Shown here piece by piece: positions 32,601 to 43,426 of a stretch of 64,000 nt of DNA. The stretch comes from Plotosus lineatus (lineage: Eukaryota; Chordata; Actinopteri; Siluriformes; Plotosidae), in assembly GCA_024760905.1 (NCBI GenBank), contig CM045731.1:49584501-49648500 (forward strand). Reading direction: 5' to 3'. The notes under the pieces are model-generated. The model was not told where the DNA came from, did no database searches, and worked only from the letters and a program-made list of their open reading frames with translations. The position numbers were made by a program, and so were the translations under genes. Position 1 is the first letter of the stretch, and each line of letters starts with the position of its first letter.

Positions 32601-33699
32601 CCCCTGTGGTAAATAATACTGTGGTATTATTTGTCTATTAAATTGTTATTAGTACACCTCTGCATAGCATTGTATCTTTAACATTAAAAACAAAAAAGAA
32701 AGAAATATAGTTCAACTTACAATAAAGAAAAACTTCATTAATATTGTTTTTTAATCTGTAACATAAAAGATTTTTTATGTGCCTGGAATTTCAATGTGCC
32801 TGGAATAAAAAAAAACCTTATTTAAACTCACTCAGCTTATTTATGTCTTAATATCTCTGTCTCTCTCCACTTTTGTCTTCGTTCCTATTTGAAATTTTTC
32901 CATGTTGTTTTTTGAGGGGTTGTTTACTGCACTTCACATCACTTGCTTGTGCGAAAAACCGCTACAGTGTACGACAATGAGAGCGCCACTGCCAACTACT
33001 GGAGTGGAGGTGCAATTGCACTTAATTCTTGTACAGTACACTATTCCAGAAAAGCATGTGTCCCAGGATCATACGCACGCCCTCCGACATCACCCCTCCG
33101 GCATTATACCAAGGGGGGCGCGTCCCACTATTTGAGAAGCACTGGCCTAATAGGATTGAAAGAAAGGATTCTATAGAATCAGAAAAAAAGAAGAATAAAA
33201 TAAGTTTTTTCTACTGTTGCACAAATGTATGGATATCCATGAATATCAAATATCATCTAAGGGCAAATCACAGAAAGAGTTTCCATGCACACTAATGGAG
33301 TCTTAGGGCAAACTGGATCGCTGTACTCTACTGTTCATTTTGGGCTGCAGATGGTGTGGGCCAGCACCAATAGGATTGGGTGTGCCATCAACAGGTGTTC
33401 AAATATGTATGTGTTTGGTGCTACATGGAAACAGGCCACCTTATTGGTCTGCAACTACTCCATCAAGTAAGAATTAATAGTATAGATTCAAAAATTTATA
33501 CAGCCTTCATTTAATTACTGCATTATAATTTTTAACTTCTACTAAGTGTAGTTGTTTATTTTGCAGAGGTAACTGGGTGGGAGAAGCGCCATACAAGGCA
33601 GGAAAGCCGTGCTCATCTTGTCCTTCTGTATATGGTGGATCATGTAGCAAGAATCAGTGCACTCTATCAAAACGCAGAACAAAGTTCAAGAGGTTTTAG
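27326..33699 (+). CDS. r3hdml: secreted CAP-domain protein, R3HDML/PI15 type, five exons
   Basis: Joined exons 27326-27598, 27708-27826, 28465-28567, 33351-33466 and 33567-33699 give 744 nt, 247 aa plus stop, with GT-AG borders and consistent phases. Residues 1-22 look like a signal peptide. RRKR at 57-60 is a likely proprotein cleavage site. The CAP domain follows, with DYHNHVR (72-78), PPAANMEYM (83-91), GQNLS (122-126), HYTQMVWA (162-169) and CNYSIKGNW (199-207), then a cysteine-rich end (CSSCP, about 219). Possible N-glycosylation sites are N27, N48, N124 and N200. The family is extracellular; PI15 is a weak trypsin inhibitor, and R3HDML's role is poorly known. [10 protein letters not shown] and VDLVKSW favour R3HDML over PI15, as does the neighbouring hnf4a exon. 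Compared with human relatives, about eight residues with two cysteines are missing around position 153. Confidence 0.9.
27708..27826 (+). CDS. r3hdml: r3hdml coding exon 2
   Basis: 119 nt after acceptor tttgcaag. Starts [21 protein letters not shown] and ends in the codon for R131 after GQNLSITTA; donor GTATAT. Phase 2 at the end. Too short to stand out as an open frame but conserved with PI15/R3HDML throughout. Confidence 0.88.
27895..28165. repeat. L2-tail SINE pieces in r3hdml intron 2
   Basis: A short forward head ('gttagcacatctgtctcat', 'agcaagaaggtcctagg') is followed by a reverse piece ('aatgtgtatgtctttgtac' to 'ctaggaccttctggctgtg'). Together they form an inverted pair. Confidence 0.55.
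28465..28567 (+). CDS. r3hdml: r3hdml coding exon 3
   Basis: 103 nt after acceptor ttttcctgtag, from [15 protein letters not shown] to CTHYTQ; donor GTATGG. The stretch [16 protein letters not shown] is shorter than in human PI15/R3HDML, where a CNPxCPxRC-like segment precedes the final two cysteines. Confidence 0.87.
29092..29445 (+). repeat. tRNA-Glu-like SINE with RTE-like tail, full length, forward
   Basis: Best complete copy: 'gggcagtggtggtctagtgg', 'gggggttcgagtcccc', C-run at 29179, 'gttgtgacaggaagggcatc', 'gattcgctatggtgactccc', ending 'gccgaaggaaaagaag'. Inserted inside the pogo-like element. Confidence 0.85.
29576..29648. repeat. (AC)n microsatellite
   Basis: Interrupted CA repeat inside the pogo-like element. 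Confidence 0.9.
29930..30962. other. possible MITE in r3hdml intron 3
   Basis: The left edge 'gtaggctgg...gggggtgcac' (29920-29950) and right edge 'gtgcaccccccccagcctac' (30938-30957) are approximate inverted repeats around about 1 kb of AT-rich DNA with no frame. No target duplication was recognised. Confidence 0.3.
31270..31605 (-). repeat. L2-tail tRNA SINE with (AC)n, reverse
   Basis: Runs from 'gattcatttttccaattgct' through (AC)n at 31378-31403 and 'ggcaatgtggaacaacc' to the head 'ggacgcactaaccactactc'. Confidence 0.7.
31620..31975 (-). repeat. tRNA-Glu-like SINE with RTE-like tail, reverse
   Basis: Complete reverse copy with 'cttcctttcggctttttccc', 'gtcgccacagcgaatcatct' and the head complement 'ccactagaccaccac'. 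The flanking word 'gcactccagtctgaaatt' (31600-31617 and 31974-31991) is repeated exactly, giving an 18-bp target-site duplication. Confidence 0.85.
32250..32534 (+). repeat. L2-tail tRNA SINE, forward, interrupted at its tail
   Basis: Head 'ggtggcatggtggcgtagtg', then body and tail to 'cagtgaccgtaata', where a hAT MITE begins. The tail seems to resume at 33145. Confidence 0.7.
32535..33144. mobile_element. hAT-type MITE
   Basis: A 610-bp element with inverted ends cagtgcttctcaa (32535-32547) and ttgagaagcactg (33132-33144). The adjoining 8 bp are ccgtaata and gcctaata, six of eight matching, as for an aged hAT target duplication. No transposase is left. Confidence 0.75.
33351..33466 (+). CDS. 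r3hdml: r3hdml coding exon 4
   Basis: 116 nt after acceptor tgggctgcag, from [16 protein letters not shown] to CNYSIK; donor GTAAGA, phase 2. Contains the second CAP signature. An in-frame TAA two bases beyond the donor is intronic. Confidence 0.9.
33567..33699 (+). CDS. r3hdml: r3hdml coding exon 5 and stop
   Basis: 133 nt after acceptor ttattttgcag, from [19 protein letters not shown] to a basic tail ([10 protein letters not shown]) and TAG at 33697. The end of human R3HDML is also basic/aromatic. Intron 4 is 100 bp. Confidence 0.9.
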
Positions 33700-34247
33700 T
33701 TACCTTGACTGAAATGAATGAATTGCAACTGGGAAAAGAAAATTGATGCACGTATTTCTACTGCACCACTATTGCATCACCTGATCTCTTTTTGTTTAAA
33801 AAATGCCTTCAAACACATTTTATACTGCAGTTTAACGAACAAGTCATCACAACCGCTAATTTAATCATTGTAGTAATGCTAAGAGTCAGTCTTTTGACTG
33901 TTGTTCTCTCTTGTTCTGTCCCTGACTGTTTGCACTGTTTTGTATGTTTGCATTACTGTAAGAGTCAAATTGCCGTTAGGATCGTGTTGAGAGTTAAACA
34001 CTTTTATGGTTTGTGTACACCCAATAAATTTTCTAACCTTACTATGGTGTATTTGGAGATGAACTGTGTCTTCTCCAAATGTGTACCAGGTACATTGAAA
34101 CACTGAACATGGTTCAGTTTGGAAACAGTCATGTTTTCATATACGGTTTAAGTTTGATTCACAAATTGACTTATTGATTTAAAAAGGAATATAAAATAAA
34201 AAACAGATCCTACTGCTAATCCTGTTATGTTCAGTGGTAACATCCTG

Positions 34248-34253
34248 AATAAA
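34248..34253 (+). terminator. r3hdml: likely r3hdml polyadenylation signal
   Basis: AATAAA followed by a GT-rich stretch, 549 nt after the stop codon and just before a LINE begins. Another AATAAA at 34023-34028 could be used instead and would give a shorter 3' UTR. Confidence 0.45.
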
Positions 34254-34601
34254 ACTATAAGTGTGTGCGGTATAAATTTTTTAAATGTCTTCATCTTGGG
34301 CTTCATCTTAATCCCGAGTCAGATCGTGGGGGCAGCAGCCTAAGCAATGAGGCAAAATGTCCCTCTCCCCAGTCACTTCCTCCAGCTCTTCCAAATGGAC
34401 ACTGAGGCGTTATGAGACCAGAAGACACATAATCCCTTCAGCGTGTTCTAGGTTGACCCTGGGGTCTCTTCTCGGCTGGATATGCCCAAAACACCACACC
34501 AGGGAGGCGTTCGAGAGGCATTCTAACCAGATGCCCAAGCCACCTCCACTGGCTTCTCTCAATGCAGAGGAGCAGTGGTTCTACTCTGAGATCCCCCAGA
34601 T

Positions 34602-35467
34602 CGGGGGTCAGGAACCTATGGCTCTCAAGCCAGATGTGGCTTTTTGATGACTGTATCTGGCTCTCAGATAAATCAGGTGGCCTTTCTTAACAGAATAACG
34701 AATATATAAATTCACTGTCATTTAAATAAAAATACAAAAAAAGCCATCAAATAAAACAAAAACATGAATAAATCTCGTGCATTTAAATCTATACCTCTAT
34801 TTTCAATGCCACGTCACTGTGGCGCACAGCAGAGAGCCAATCCTTTCTGTATGCCAGTATGTGGGCGGGTCCGATACCTTGAAACTCTAATTTTATTGGA
34901 TTATAACAGCCACAGACTGCACATGTTGCTTTTGCGTAAAAAGGTAAATTTCCCTTGTTTTTGATCAGCTCATTTGCACAAAGCCAAGCACAGCTGGCAA
35001 GCAAACACAAATGGACAGACATGGAAAAACTTCAACCCACAGACCAGCTGATTGCCAAAACTTGGAACGCGCTTCCTGTCACATATTAAACACTGCCGCG
35101 TGTGAGTCGTGTCATATTGACCATGTTTAGCTCCACATGCGCACGCACGCAGTCCTTCTCACCTGAAAAGCAAAGACCAACCTGCACTCACGTTTAACAG
35201 ATGGAAGCTTAAATGCCTGCATGAAGTTGAACATCACCATGAATCAACCAGACTACAAAGACATCAGCATCACCATGCAGCACCAGAGGTAGGATTGATA
35301 GTAAGAAGTACTTTTCTTATTACTAAATAACTTCATTATGACAATGTCGTTTAAAATAAATTCATCTTATAATACTATCAAATATATATATATATGGCTC
35401 TCAGAGGATTAGATTTTAAAATATGCCTTTCTTTGGCTCTGTTAGTCAAAAAATTTCCCGACCTCTG
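34602..35467. mobile_element. hAT-type element inside the Rex-like LINE
   Basis: Same family as 16927-17803; diverged ends 'cgggggtcaggaacc' and 'tttcccgacctctg'. Neighbouring 8-mers ccccagat and ccctagag match at six positions. A (TA)n run lies at 35383-35394. Confidence 0.7.
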
Positions 35468-36671
35468 CCCTAGAGCCCTAGATGGCCAAGCTTCTCACCC
35501 TATTTCTAAGTAAGCGCCACACCACCCAAGGAAGCTCATTTTAGCCGCTTGTATTCGTGATCGTTTTCTTTGTTCCAAAGCTTGTGACCATAGGTGAGGG
35601 TTGGAACATAGATCGACTGATAAATTGAGACCTGCCTCTTCGCCATGACAGACCAGTACAAGCTCCGCTTAACAGCAGAGGCTGCAGCGATCCGCCTGTT
35701 GATCTCCCGCGCCATCTTTCTCTCACTCGTGAACAAGAACCAGAGATACTTGGGGCAGAACCTCATTCCAGACCCAGAGAGTGCATTCCACCTTTTTCTG
35801 GCTGAGAGCCATAGCCTTAAATTTGTAGGTGCTGATTCTCATCCTGGCCGCATCGCAACGTCATTCGCAAAATTCAGAGATGACCACCATGAGAAATGCA
35901 GAGATCCGATGGTCATGAAACCAGAACCCCTCAACACTTCGGCTGCACCTAGAAATTCTGTCCATAAAAATTATGGTGGACTCCAACCTACAGTGGAAAC
36001 TGTTCCTGATGCGGACCAAGCTCTGGCTGCAATGATACAGCGACCGAATGGTTGGTAGCAACGGGTCTGGAACGCCATACTCCTGGAGCCTGCCCCACAA
36101 GATAGCCTAAGGGTCACGATCGAAAGTCTTCTCTAAATCCACAAAACACATGAGGACAGATTGGGCAAACTCCCATGCCCCCTCCAGGATCCTGTAGAGT
36201 GTATAGAGTTGATTGAGAGTGCCCTGGCCACATTGTTCCTCCTGAATCTGAGGTTCAACTATTGGTCGGATCCTCCTCTAAAAAACCCCTGCATAGACTT
36301 TCCTTGGTAGGCTGAGTGTGATTCCACGATAATTGGATAACTTAATTGGGTCCTGCCACCCCGGTTTATGAATCCAGAGGTATGGCCCCTGTTGGCCATG
36401 CAATGTTGCGGAGACATGTCAACCAAGACAGCCCTACAACATCCAGAGCCCTGAGATATTCAGGGCGGATTTCATCCACCCCAGAGCACGACCACCAAAG
36501 AGCTTTTTGACTACTTCAGCAACCTCACCTCCACTGATGGGGGAAACCCCCAGGGTCTTCCTCCTTCACGGAGGGCACGTTGGTGGGATTGAGGAAGTCC
36601 TCAAAGTATTCCTTCCACCTCCCGACAACATCCCCAGTCAAGGTGAGCAGCTCCCCACTTAAACTATAAAC

Positions 36672-37141
36672 AAGGGGTCCCCAACCACCGGGCCCTGGAC
36701 TGGTACCGGTCCATGGATCATTTTGTACCGGGCCGCAAAGTATGAATAATCGTGATTGAAATATATATAAAATATCTTTTTGGTTCTGGGTGTCTTATTT
36801 TGAAAGGCAACCACTTCTGCCCTCACCTAATTTCCATGCTTGACTCTTTAGTATGTCTTTATCCTGCACCAGCAATGCAAGCTAGTCCTCGCAAAATGAG
36901 CCAGAAACAGAGCTCACTGGAGAGTTTTTTTTTGAAAATGGTAAACGAGACAACGATGAGACAGCAGAAGGCTCACAAAGCTGCATTTTAGAGAAAATAC
37001 CAAGATTCCTACCTGAGTGATGGGTTCATCGTGACAGATGATTGTTTTTATTATAAACAACCTATGACCCCACCACCCGGTTAGCAGTAAAATTGTCAAG
37101 CGTTGACCGGTCCGTGGTGATAAAAAGGTTGGGGATCACTG
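36672..37141. mobile_element. hAT-type MITE inside the Rex-like LINE
   Basis: Ends 'ggggtccccaaccaccggg' and 'aaaggttggggatcact'. Flanked by ctataaac (36664-36671) and ctgtaaac (37142-37149), seven of eight matching. A short relic frame (MSQKQSSLESFF) near 36897 may be the start of a hAT transposase. Confidence 0.7.
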
Positions 37142-38199
37142 CTGTAAACAGTATTTGTGGAGAACTGCTTCCCCCTCCTGAGGTATTGGATAATGGTCCA
37201 GAACCTATTTGAGGCCAACAGATAATCACGTTCCTGGCCCTCACCGGACTCCTCCCACGCCCAAGATTTTGCATCGACGACAGCTTGGGATACAGCACGT
37301 TTGGCCTCCTGATAGCTGTCTACTGCCTTGGGAGTTCCATAGGCAACAAGTGAGTCCCTGAATAAACGTCCTTCAACACAGCTCATAAAGACTCGAAGAA
37401 GGGTGGGTACTCTGAACTGTCATCGGGTCCATAAGTGCAAACAACAGCCAGGACCCGTCCCCCCACCTGAAGGCGGAGGGAAGATACCCTTTCTCCAACT
37501 GGGGAGAACCCCAATGTGTGGACACTCAGTCGGAAGGGGGGGGACGACAAACAAGGATACCCACACTGGCTCACCACCTCTCGTCATCAGCAACTCCAGA
37601 ATGGAATAAGGTCCAGCCCCTCTCAAAATGGGTGGTCCAGAGCCCAAGCTATGCATTGAGGTGAGTCCAACTATAGCTAATTTGTATCTCTCCATCTCAC
37701 GCATCAGCTCAGGCTCTTTCCCTAGCGGAGAGGTGACATTCCATGACCCAAGAGTCAGAGTCAGTAACTGATGATCAGTTGAACAGAACCCATGCCTTCG
37801 GTTACCACCCACTCACTCTGCCCCGACCCCTATAGCCCCTCCCACAGGTGGTGGGTCCATGGGAGGGTGGACCAATGCCCCCGCTTCGGGCTGTGCCAGG
37901 CCTGGCTACATGGGCAAAATCCAACCACCAGGCACTCATCTTCGAGCCCCTCCCCAAGGCATGGCTCCAGGGGGACCCTGGTGACCCGCGTCTGAGCAAG
38001 GGAAACCATGTCCTTGTGTTTTTCTTCATAGGGGTCTGTTGATCCATGCTTCATCTGGACCTTCACCTACAATCTGTTTCCCTGGGTGACCCTACCAGGA
38101 ACATAATTCCCCCAACAACATAGCTCCTAGGATCATTAGGACACGTAAACCCCTCCACCACGATAAGGTGGCAATTCAAGGATGGAATTTTTTAAAATG

Positions 38200-38590
38200 T
38201 ATTTATGGGAAAGTACATAAAATTTGAAGATTACAAATATATAAAAATATATAAAATGTCGGCAAACATATTAGATAGAAAAATGTTTTGTGTAGCCAAG
38301 CTGCATATTCTGGTATTTATTTATTTATTGATACACTGTATTAATCGCTCAAGAGAAATTATTGCCTCCGTATTTAACCTATTTAAAGTGAGCATACAGA
38401 CATGCAAACAGATGCACAGATACAGAAGTGGGCGACCACACACATTATGGTGCCCAGAGAGCAGTTGGGGTCAGGTGCCGTGCTCAAGGGCACTTCTGCC
38501 ATATAAGGGTGGAGGAAGGGAAGGTGCAACTCACACCACCACCACCATGACACAGCCATAGCTCATCTACTTTTGTCCCATCTGTATTAC
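38200..38590. repeat. AT-rich stretch with a common fish dispersed motif
   Basis: 38350-38540 contains 'attgcctccgtatttaacc' and 'gccgtgctcaagggcactt', words I know as part of a dispersed teleost repeat. The rest is AT-rich with no frame. Confidence 0.4.
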
Positions 38591-38594
38591 CTCT

Positions 38595-40480
38595 TCTTTC
38601 TTCTTTTCCTTTTGGGTGTTCCCTTCAGGGTTCACCACAGCGAATCATCTGCCTCCATCTCCCCCAATCCTCTACATTTTCTTCTCTTACACCAACTATC
38701 TTCATGTCTTTCTTCACCACATACATAAATCTCCTCTTTGGTCTTCCTGTAGGCCTTCTGCCTGGTAGTTCCAACTTCAGCATCCTACTATCAGTATATT
38801 CACTATCTTTTCTCTGTACATGTCCAAACCATCTCAATCTAGTCTCTCTGACTTTGTCTCCAAAACATCTGACATGTGCTGTCCCGCTGATGTACTCATT
38901 CCTGATCCTATCCATCCTCATTACTCCCAAAGAGAACCTCAACATTTTTTGCGACCTTCAGCTCTGCCTTCTGTCTTTTCCTCAGTACCACTGTTTCTAA
39001 ACCATACAACATTGCTGGCCTCATCACCTAATTGTACACTTTTCCTTTCATTCTTGCCGATACCCTCCTATCACACATCACACTGGACACTTTTCTCCGA
39101 TCATTCCAACCTGCATGCACATGCTTCTTCACCTCTTTTCCACACTCTTCACTGCTTTGGACTGTTGAGCCTATGTACTTAAAATTCTCCACCTTCTTTA
39201 TCTCTGCTCACTGTAACCTCAGTGTTCCTCTTAGATCCTTCTCGTTCACACACATGTATTCTGTTTAACTGAGGCTAACTTTTCCTCTCCTTTCCACGGC
39301 ATACCTCCACCTCTCTAGATTTTCCTCCACTTGTTCTCCGCTCTCACTACAATCAATGTCATCGCCAAACATCATAGATTCTTGTCTAACCTTGTCTGTC
39401 AGCCTGTTCATCACCATAGCAAACAAGAAGGGGTTCAGAGCTGATCCTTGATGCAGTCCCACCTCCACCTTGAACTCTTTTGTCGCACCGACAGCACACT
39501 TCACCACTGTCTCACATCTCTCATACATGTCCTGCACCACTCTAGCATACTTCTCTTCCACTTCAGACTTCCTCATACAATACCACAGTTTCTCTCTTGG
39601 CACCCTGTCATATGCTTTCTCCAGATCCACAAAGGCACAATGCAGCTCCTTCTGACCTTCTCTGTACTTCTCTATTAACATCCTCAAGGCAAACACTGCA
39701 TCTGTGGTGCTCTTTCTTGGCATGAAACCAAACTGTTGTTCACAAATGCTGACCTCTGCCCTTAGTCTAGCTTCCACTATTCTTTTTCATAACTTTATCG
39801 TATGGCTCATCATTTTTATCCCTCTGTAGTTGCCACAACTCTGCACGCCTGCCTTGTTCTTAAAAATGGGTGCCAGCACACTTCTCCTAAATTCCTCCGG
39901 CATCATCTCACTCTCTAAGACCTTGTTGAATATTCTTGTCAAAAGGTGTACTGCTACCTCTCCTAAACACTTCCATACCTCCACAGGTATGTCATCAGGA
40001 CCAGCTGCCTTTCCACTCTTCACCCTCTTCAATGCCCTCCTCACTTCACCCTTACTAAGTAAGCTTTGCTACTTCCTGGTCTTCAATGGTCACCTCTTCT
40101 ACTCTTTTTTCTGTCTCTCTCATTTTCATCATTCATCAGCTCTTCAAAGTACTCTTTCCATCTTCCCAGCACACTTCTGCCATCAGTCAATACATTTCCC
40201 TCTCTGTTCTTAATCACCCTAACTTGCTGCACGTCCTTCCCATCTCTATTTCCCTGCTGTGCCAACCTGTATAAATCATTTTCTCCCTCCTTACTGTCCA
40301 ACCTAGCAGAGAAGTTATCATATGCCCTCTGTTTGTCCATTGACACCGCTACCTTCACCTTACCCTGCGTCTCCCTATACTCCTGGTTACTCTCTTCATT
40401 CCTCTCAATGTCCCACATCTTCTTAGCTAACCTCTTCCTTTGTACACACTCATGCACTTCCTTATTCCACCACTAAGTTT
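38595..40480 (-). mobile_element. RTE-like LINE, 3' two thirds, minus strand
   Basis: Same family as 9146-12312. Minus-strand frames: C-terminus (38625-38945), RT (39265-39777, FGFMPRKSTTDA, DLEKAYDRVP; the FADD motif has become FGDDID), linker (39787-40457). Stops at 40480, where a plus-strand copy starts. Confidence 0.8.
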
Positions 40481-40482
40481 CC

Positions 40483-41257
40483 TTGTCTAGGAGAGGAAGC
40501 AGTAGATTTCCTGACAAGAACATTCAACAAGGTCTTAGAGAGTGAGAGGATGCCAGAGGAATTGAGGAGAAGTGTGCTGGTGCCCATTTTTAAAAACAAA
40601 GGAGTTGTGCAGAGTTGTGGCAACTACAGAGGGATAAAGTTGATGAGCCATACGATGAAGTTATGGGAAAGAATAGTGGAAGCTAGACTAAGGGCAGACG
40701 TCAGCATTTGTGAACAACAGTTTGGTTTCATGCCAAGAAAGAGCACCACAGATGCAGTGTTTGCCTTGAGGATGTTAATAGAGAAGTACAGAGAAGGTCA
40801 GAAGGAGCTGCATTGTGCCTTTGTGGAACTGTGGTATTGCATGAGAAAGTCTGGAGTGGCAGAGAAGTATATTAGAGTGGTGCAGGACATGTATGCGAGA
40901 TGTACGACAGTGGTGAGGTGTGCTGTCGGTGTGACAGAAGAGTTCAAGGTGGAGGTGGGACTGCATCAAGGGCCCCTGCCCTTCTTGTTTGCGATGGTGA
41001 TGGACAGGCTGACAGACAAGATTAGGCAAGAATCTCCATGGACTATGATGTTTGCAGATGACATTGTGATCTGCAGTGAGAGCAGAGAACAAGTGCAGGA
41101 AAACCTAGAGAGGTGGAGGTATGCCCTGGAAAGGAGGGGAATGAAGGTTAGCATCAGTAAGACAGAATACATGTGTATGAATGCCAAGGATCCAACAGGA
41201 ACGATGAGGTTACAAGGAGCAGAGATGAGGAAGGTTGAGGATTTTAAATTTTTCTAA
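40483..41257 (+). mobile_element. RTE-like LINE, RT segment, plus strand
   Basis: Forward fragment covering the RT from about 'AVDFLTRTFNKVLES' to MMFADDIVICSES and the next motif, with a small internal deletion between FVELWYC. It is the reverse complement of about 39190-39990, so the two form a long inverted repeat. It ends abruptly at the next LINE. Confidence 0.8.
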
Positions 41258-42410
41258 ATCGACCAGCCCCACAAGACTCATCAGACATCCCAACAGCTGA
41301 CAACGACCTCCCAATTGACTGTAATCCACCAGCAAGGAGAAAATCATAAAAGCTCTCAGACACCTGAAGGCAGTAAAGGCTCCTGGATCAGACAACATCC
41401 CGGCAGAGGCACTGAAGGCAGACATGGTCATCACTGTTAATGTGCTCCACCCCCTCTTTGAGAAGATCTGGGAGGAAGAACAAGTGCCATCAGATTGGAA
41501 GGAGGGATACCTCATCAAACTGCTAAAGAAAGGAGATCTCAGTAACTTTGCAAACTACAGAGGGATCACAATATTGTCAGTTCCTGGAAAGGTCTTTAGC
41601 AGAATCCTACTCAACAGGATGAAAGACATCGTAGACCCACAGCTTAGAGACCAGCAGGCAGGCTTCCGGAAAGACCGCTCGTGCATAGACCAGATAGCAA
41701 CACTACGCATCATCCTGGAGCAGTCCCTGGAGTGGAATACCCCTCTCTACGTCAACTTCCTCGACTATGAGAAAGCCTTTGACAGTGTGGACAGAGCGGC
41801 CCTATGGAAACTGCTAAGACACCACGGAGTACCAGCGAACATCATCAGGAACTCGTACGAGGGACTCACCTGCAGGGTAGTCCATGGAAGCCAGGTCTCT
41901 GATGCTTTCCAAGTTTGAACAGGGGTCAGACAGGGATGCTTGATGTCCCCTTTTCCATTCCTACTCGCCATTGATTGGATTATGAAGGTATCCACATCAC
42001 AGAGACGGAATGGCATACAATGGACTCTCTCTTCACAACTGGATGGTCTGGACTTTGCTGACAACCTGGCACTGCTCTCACATGCTCAACATAAGATTCA
42101 AGAAAAAACAAGCATCATGGCAGAGACCTCATCCCAGCTAATTCTGAACATCCATCGAGGGAAAAGCAAGGTCCTGAAAGTCAACACCACCAGCACATCC
42201 CCTATCATTCTAGAAGACGAGGCATTAGAGGAGGTGGACAGCTTCACCTATCTCGGCAGCATCGTCGACTCCAAGGGAGGGACAGACGCAGCTGTAAAGA
42301 CCAGAATAAACAAGGCCAGGATAGCCTTTTTACATCTCAAGAACATCTGGGCTTCAAGAGACCTATCAGCCAATACCAAGATAAGGCTCTTGAACACCAA
42401 CGTGAAGTCT
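41258..42410 (+). mobile_element. second LINE family, RT fragment, plus strand
   Basis: A different non-LTR retrotransposon. Frames 41424-41918 and 41940-42515 carry NYRGITILSVPGKVFSRILLNR, QAGFRKDRSCIDQIATLR, FLDYEKAFDSVDRAALW, TGVRQGCLMSPF, LDFADNLALLSH and FTYLGSIVDSKGGTDAAV. One stop lies before TGVRQG, and FADD is altered to FADN. It is truncated at both ends and has no tail of its own. Confidence 0.75.
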
Positions 42411-42850
42411 GCCCCAATGACTACTCTTTCATCTTTGGGGGTATTCTGCATCACTTCATCTAACTCACTCCAGAATCTCTCCTATTCTAGCTCACATCCT
42501 GTCTGTGGGGCATAAGCACTAACAACATTGAACATCATGCCTTCAATTTCTAACTTGAGACTCATCACGCTGTCTGACACTATTTTCACTTCTAGAACAT
42601 TCCTGACAAACTCCTCCTTCAAGATGACTCCTACTCCATTTCTCTTCCCATCCACATCATGAAAAAACAGCTTAAACCCTGCTCCTAAGTTTCTAGCCTT
42701 GCTACCTTTCCACCTGGTCTTCTGAACACACAGTATGTCCACCTTCCTCCTCTGCATGTCAGTCAGGTCTCTACTACAGGTTTCCTGTCATGGTTCCAAC
42801 ATTCAAAGTCCCAACTCTCAGTCCTAGACTCACACCTTTCCTTCCTCTCT
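42411..42850 (-). mobile_element. RTE-like LINE, endonuclease segment, minus strand
   Basis: The minus-strand frame 42482-42757 encodes MQRRKVDILCVQKTRWKGSK through to YAPQTG. Probably the 5' part of the element whose 3' part is 38595-40480, with the plus-strand LINE pieces inserted and about 175 codons lost. Confidence 0.65.
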
Positions 42851-42931
42851 CTCTGCCTACAGACACACCTCCCACCTCTCCTTCTCCAAGATGGCGACGT
42901 TGTGGACTTCTTGGAGTCAAATTGTTTCTTT
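42848..42931 (+). repeat. 84-bp direct repeat, left copy
   Basis: About 84 bp, repeated at 43343-43426 with roughly three differences. It spans the junction between RTE-like sequence ('ctgcctacagacacacctcc') and the segment that starts 'aagatggcgacg'. Confidence 0.85.
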
Positions 42932-43342
42932 CTTCTTCTTCTTCTTCTTTTACTTTCGACTGCTCCCTTCAGGGGTCGCCACAGCTAATCATCCGCCTCC
43001 ATCTCACCCTGTCCTCTGCATCTTCTTTTCTGACTCCAACGACCTTCATGTCTTCCTTCACCACATCCATAAATCTCTTCTTTGGTCTTCCTCGAGGCCT
43101 TCTGCCTGGTAGTTCCAACCTCAGCATCCTACTGCCAATATACTCACTATCCCTCCTCTGTACATGTCCAAACCATCTCAATCTAGCCTCTCTGACTTTG
43201 TCTCCAAAACATCTTACATGGGCTGTCCCTCTGATATACTCATTTCTGATCCTATCCATCCTCGTTACTCCTAGAGAGAACCTCAACATTTTCATCACTG
43301 CTACCTCCAGCTCTGCCTCCTGCCTTTTCCTCAGCGCCACTG
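42932..43342 (-). mobile_element. RTE-like LINE, 3' end fragment, minus strand
   Basis: A 411-bp 3' fragment (TTC-rich end, 'gggtcgccacagctaatc', C-terminal region REARLRWFGHVQRRDSEY). It sits exactly between the two 84-bp direct repeats. Confidence 0.8.
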
Positions 43343-43426
43343 TCTCTCTGCCTACAGACACACCTCCCACCTCTCCTTCTCCAAGATGGCGACGTCGTGG
43401 ACTTCTCGGAATCAAATTGTTTCTTT
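43343..43426 (+). repeat. 84-bp direct repeat, right copy
   Basis: Second copy; continues to the right into LINE sequence starting 'ccaagatggcgacgtcgtgg'. Confidence 0.85.

Larger units (their letters stand above)
34285..38180 (-). mobile_element. Rex-like LINE, minus strand, interrupted by two hAT elements
   Basis: One degraded non-LTR retrotransposon in several blocks. The 3' part is 34285-34600. RT-end and post-RT frames follow at 35536-36100 (LFTSERKMAREINRRIAAASAV, SIYQSIYVPTLTYGHKLW, EYGVPDPLLPTIRSLY). RT and endonuclease parts lie further right to about 38180. Many stops and gaps. I take it as a CR1/Rex1-like fish LINE; the subgroup is uncertain. Confidence 0.7.

Noticed and set aside
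37420..38066. Antisense frames near the Rex-like LINE 5' end as a host gene
   Set aside because: They read the endonuclease part and 5' region of the LINE in mixed frames with stops; they follow the LINE, not a host gene.
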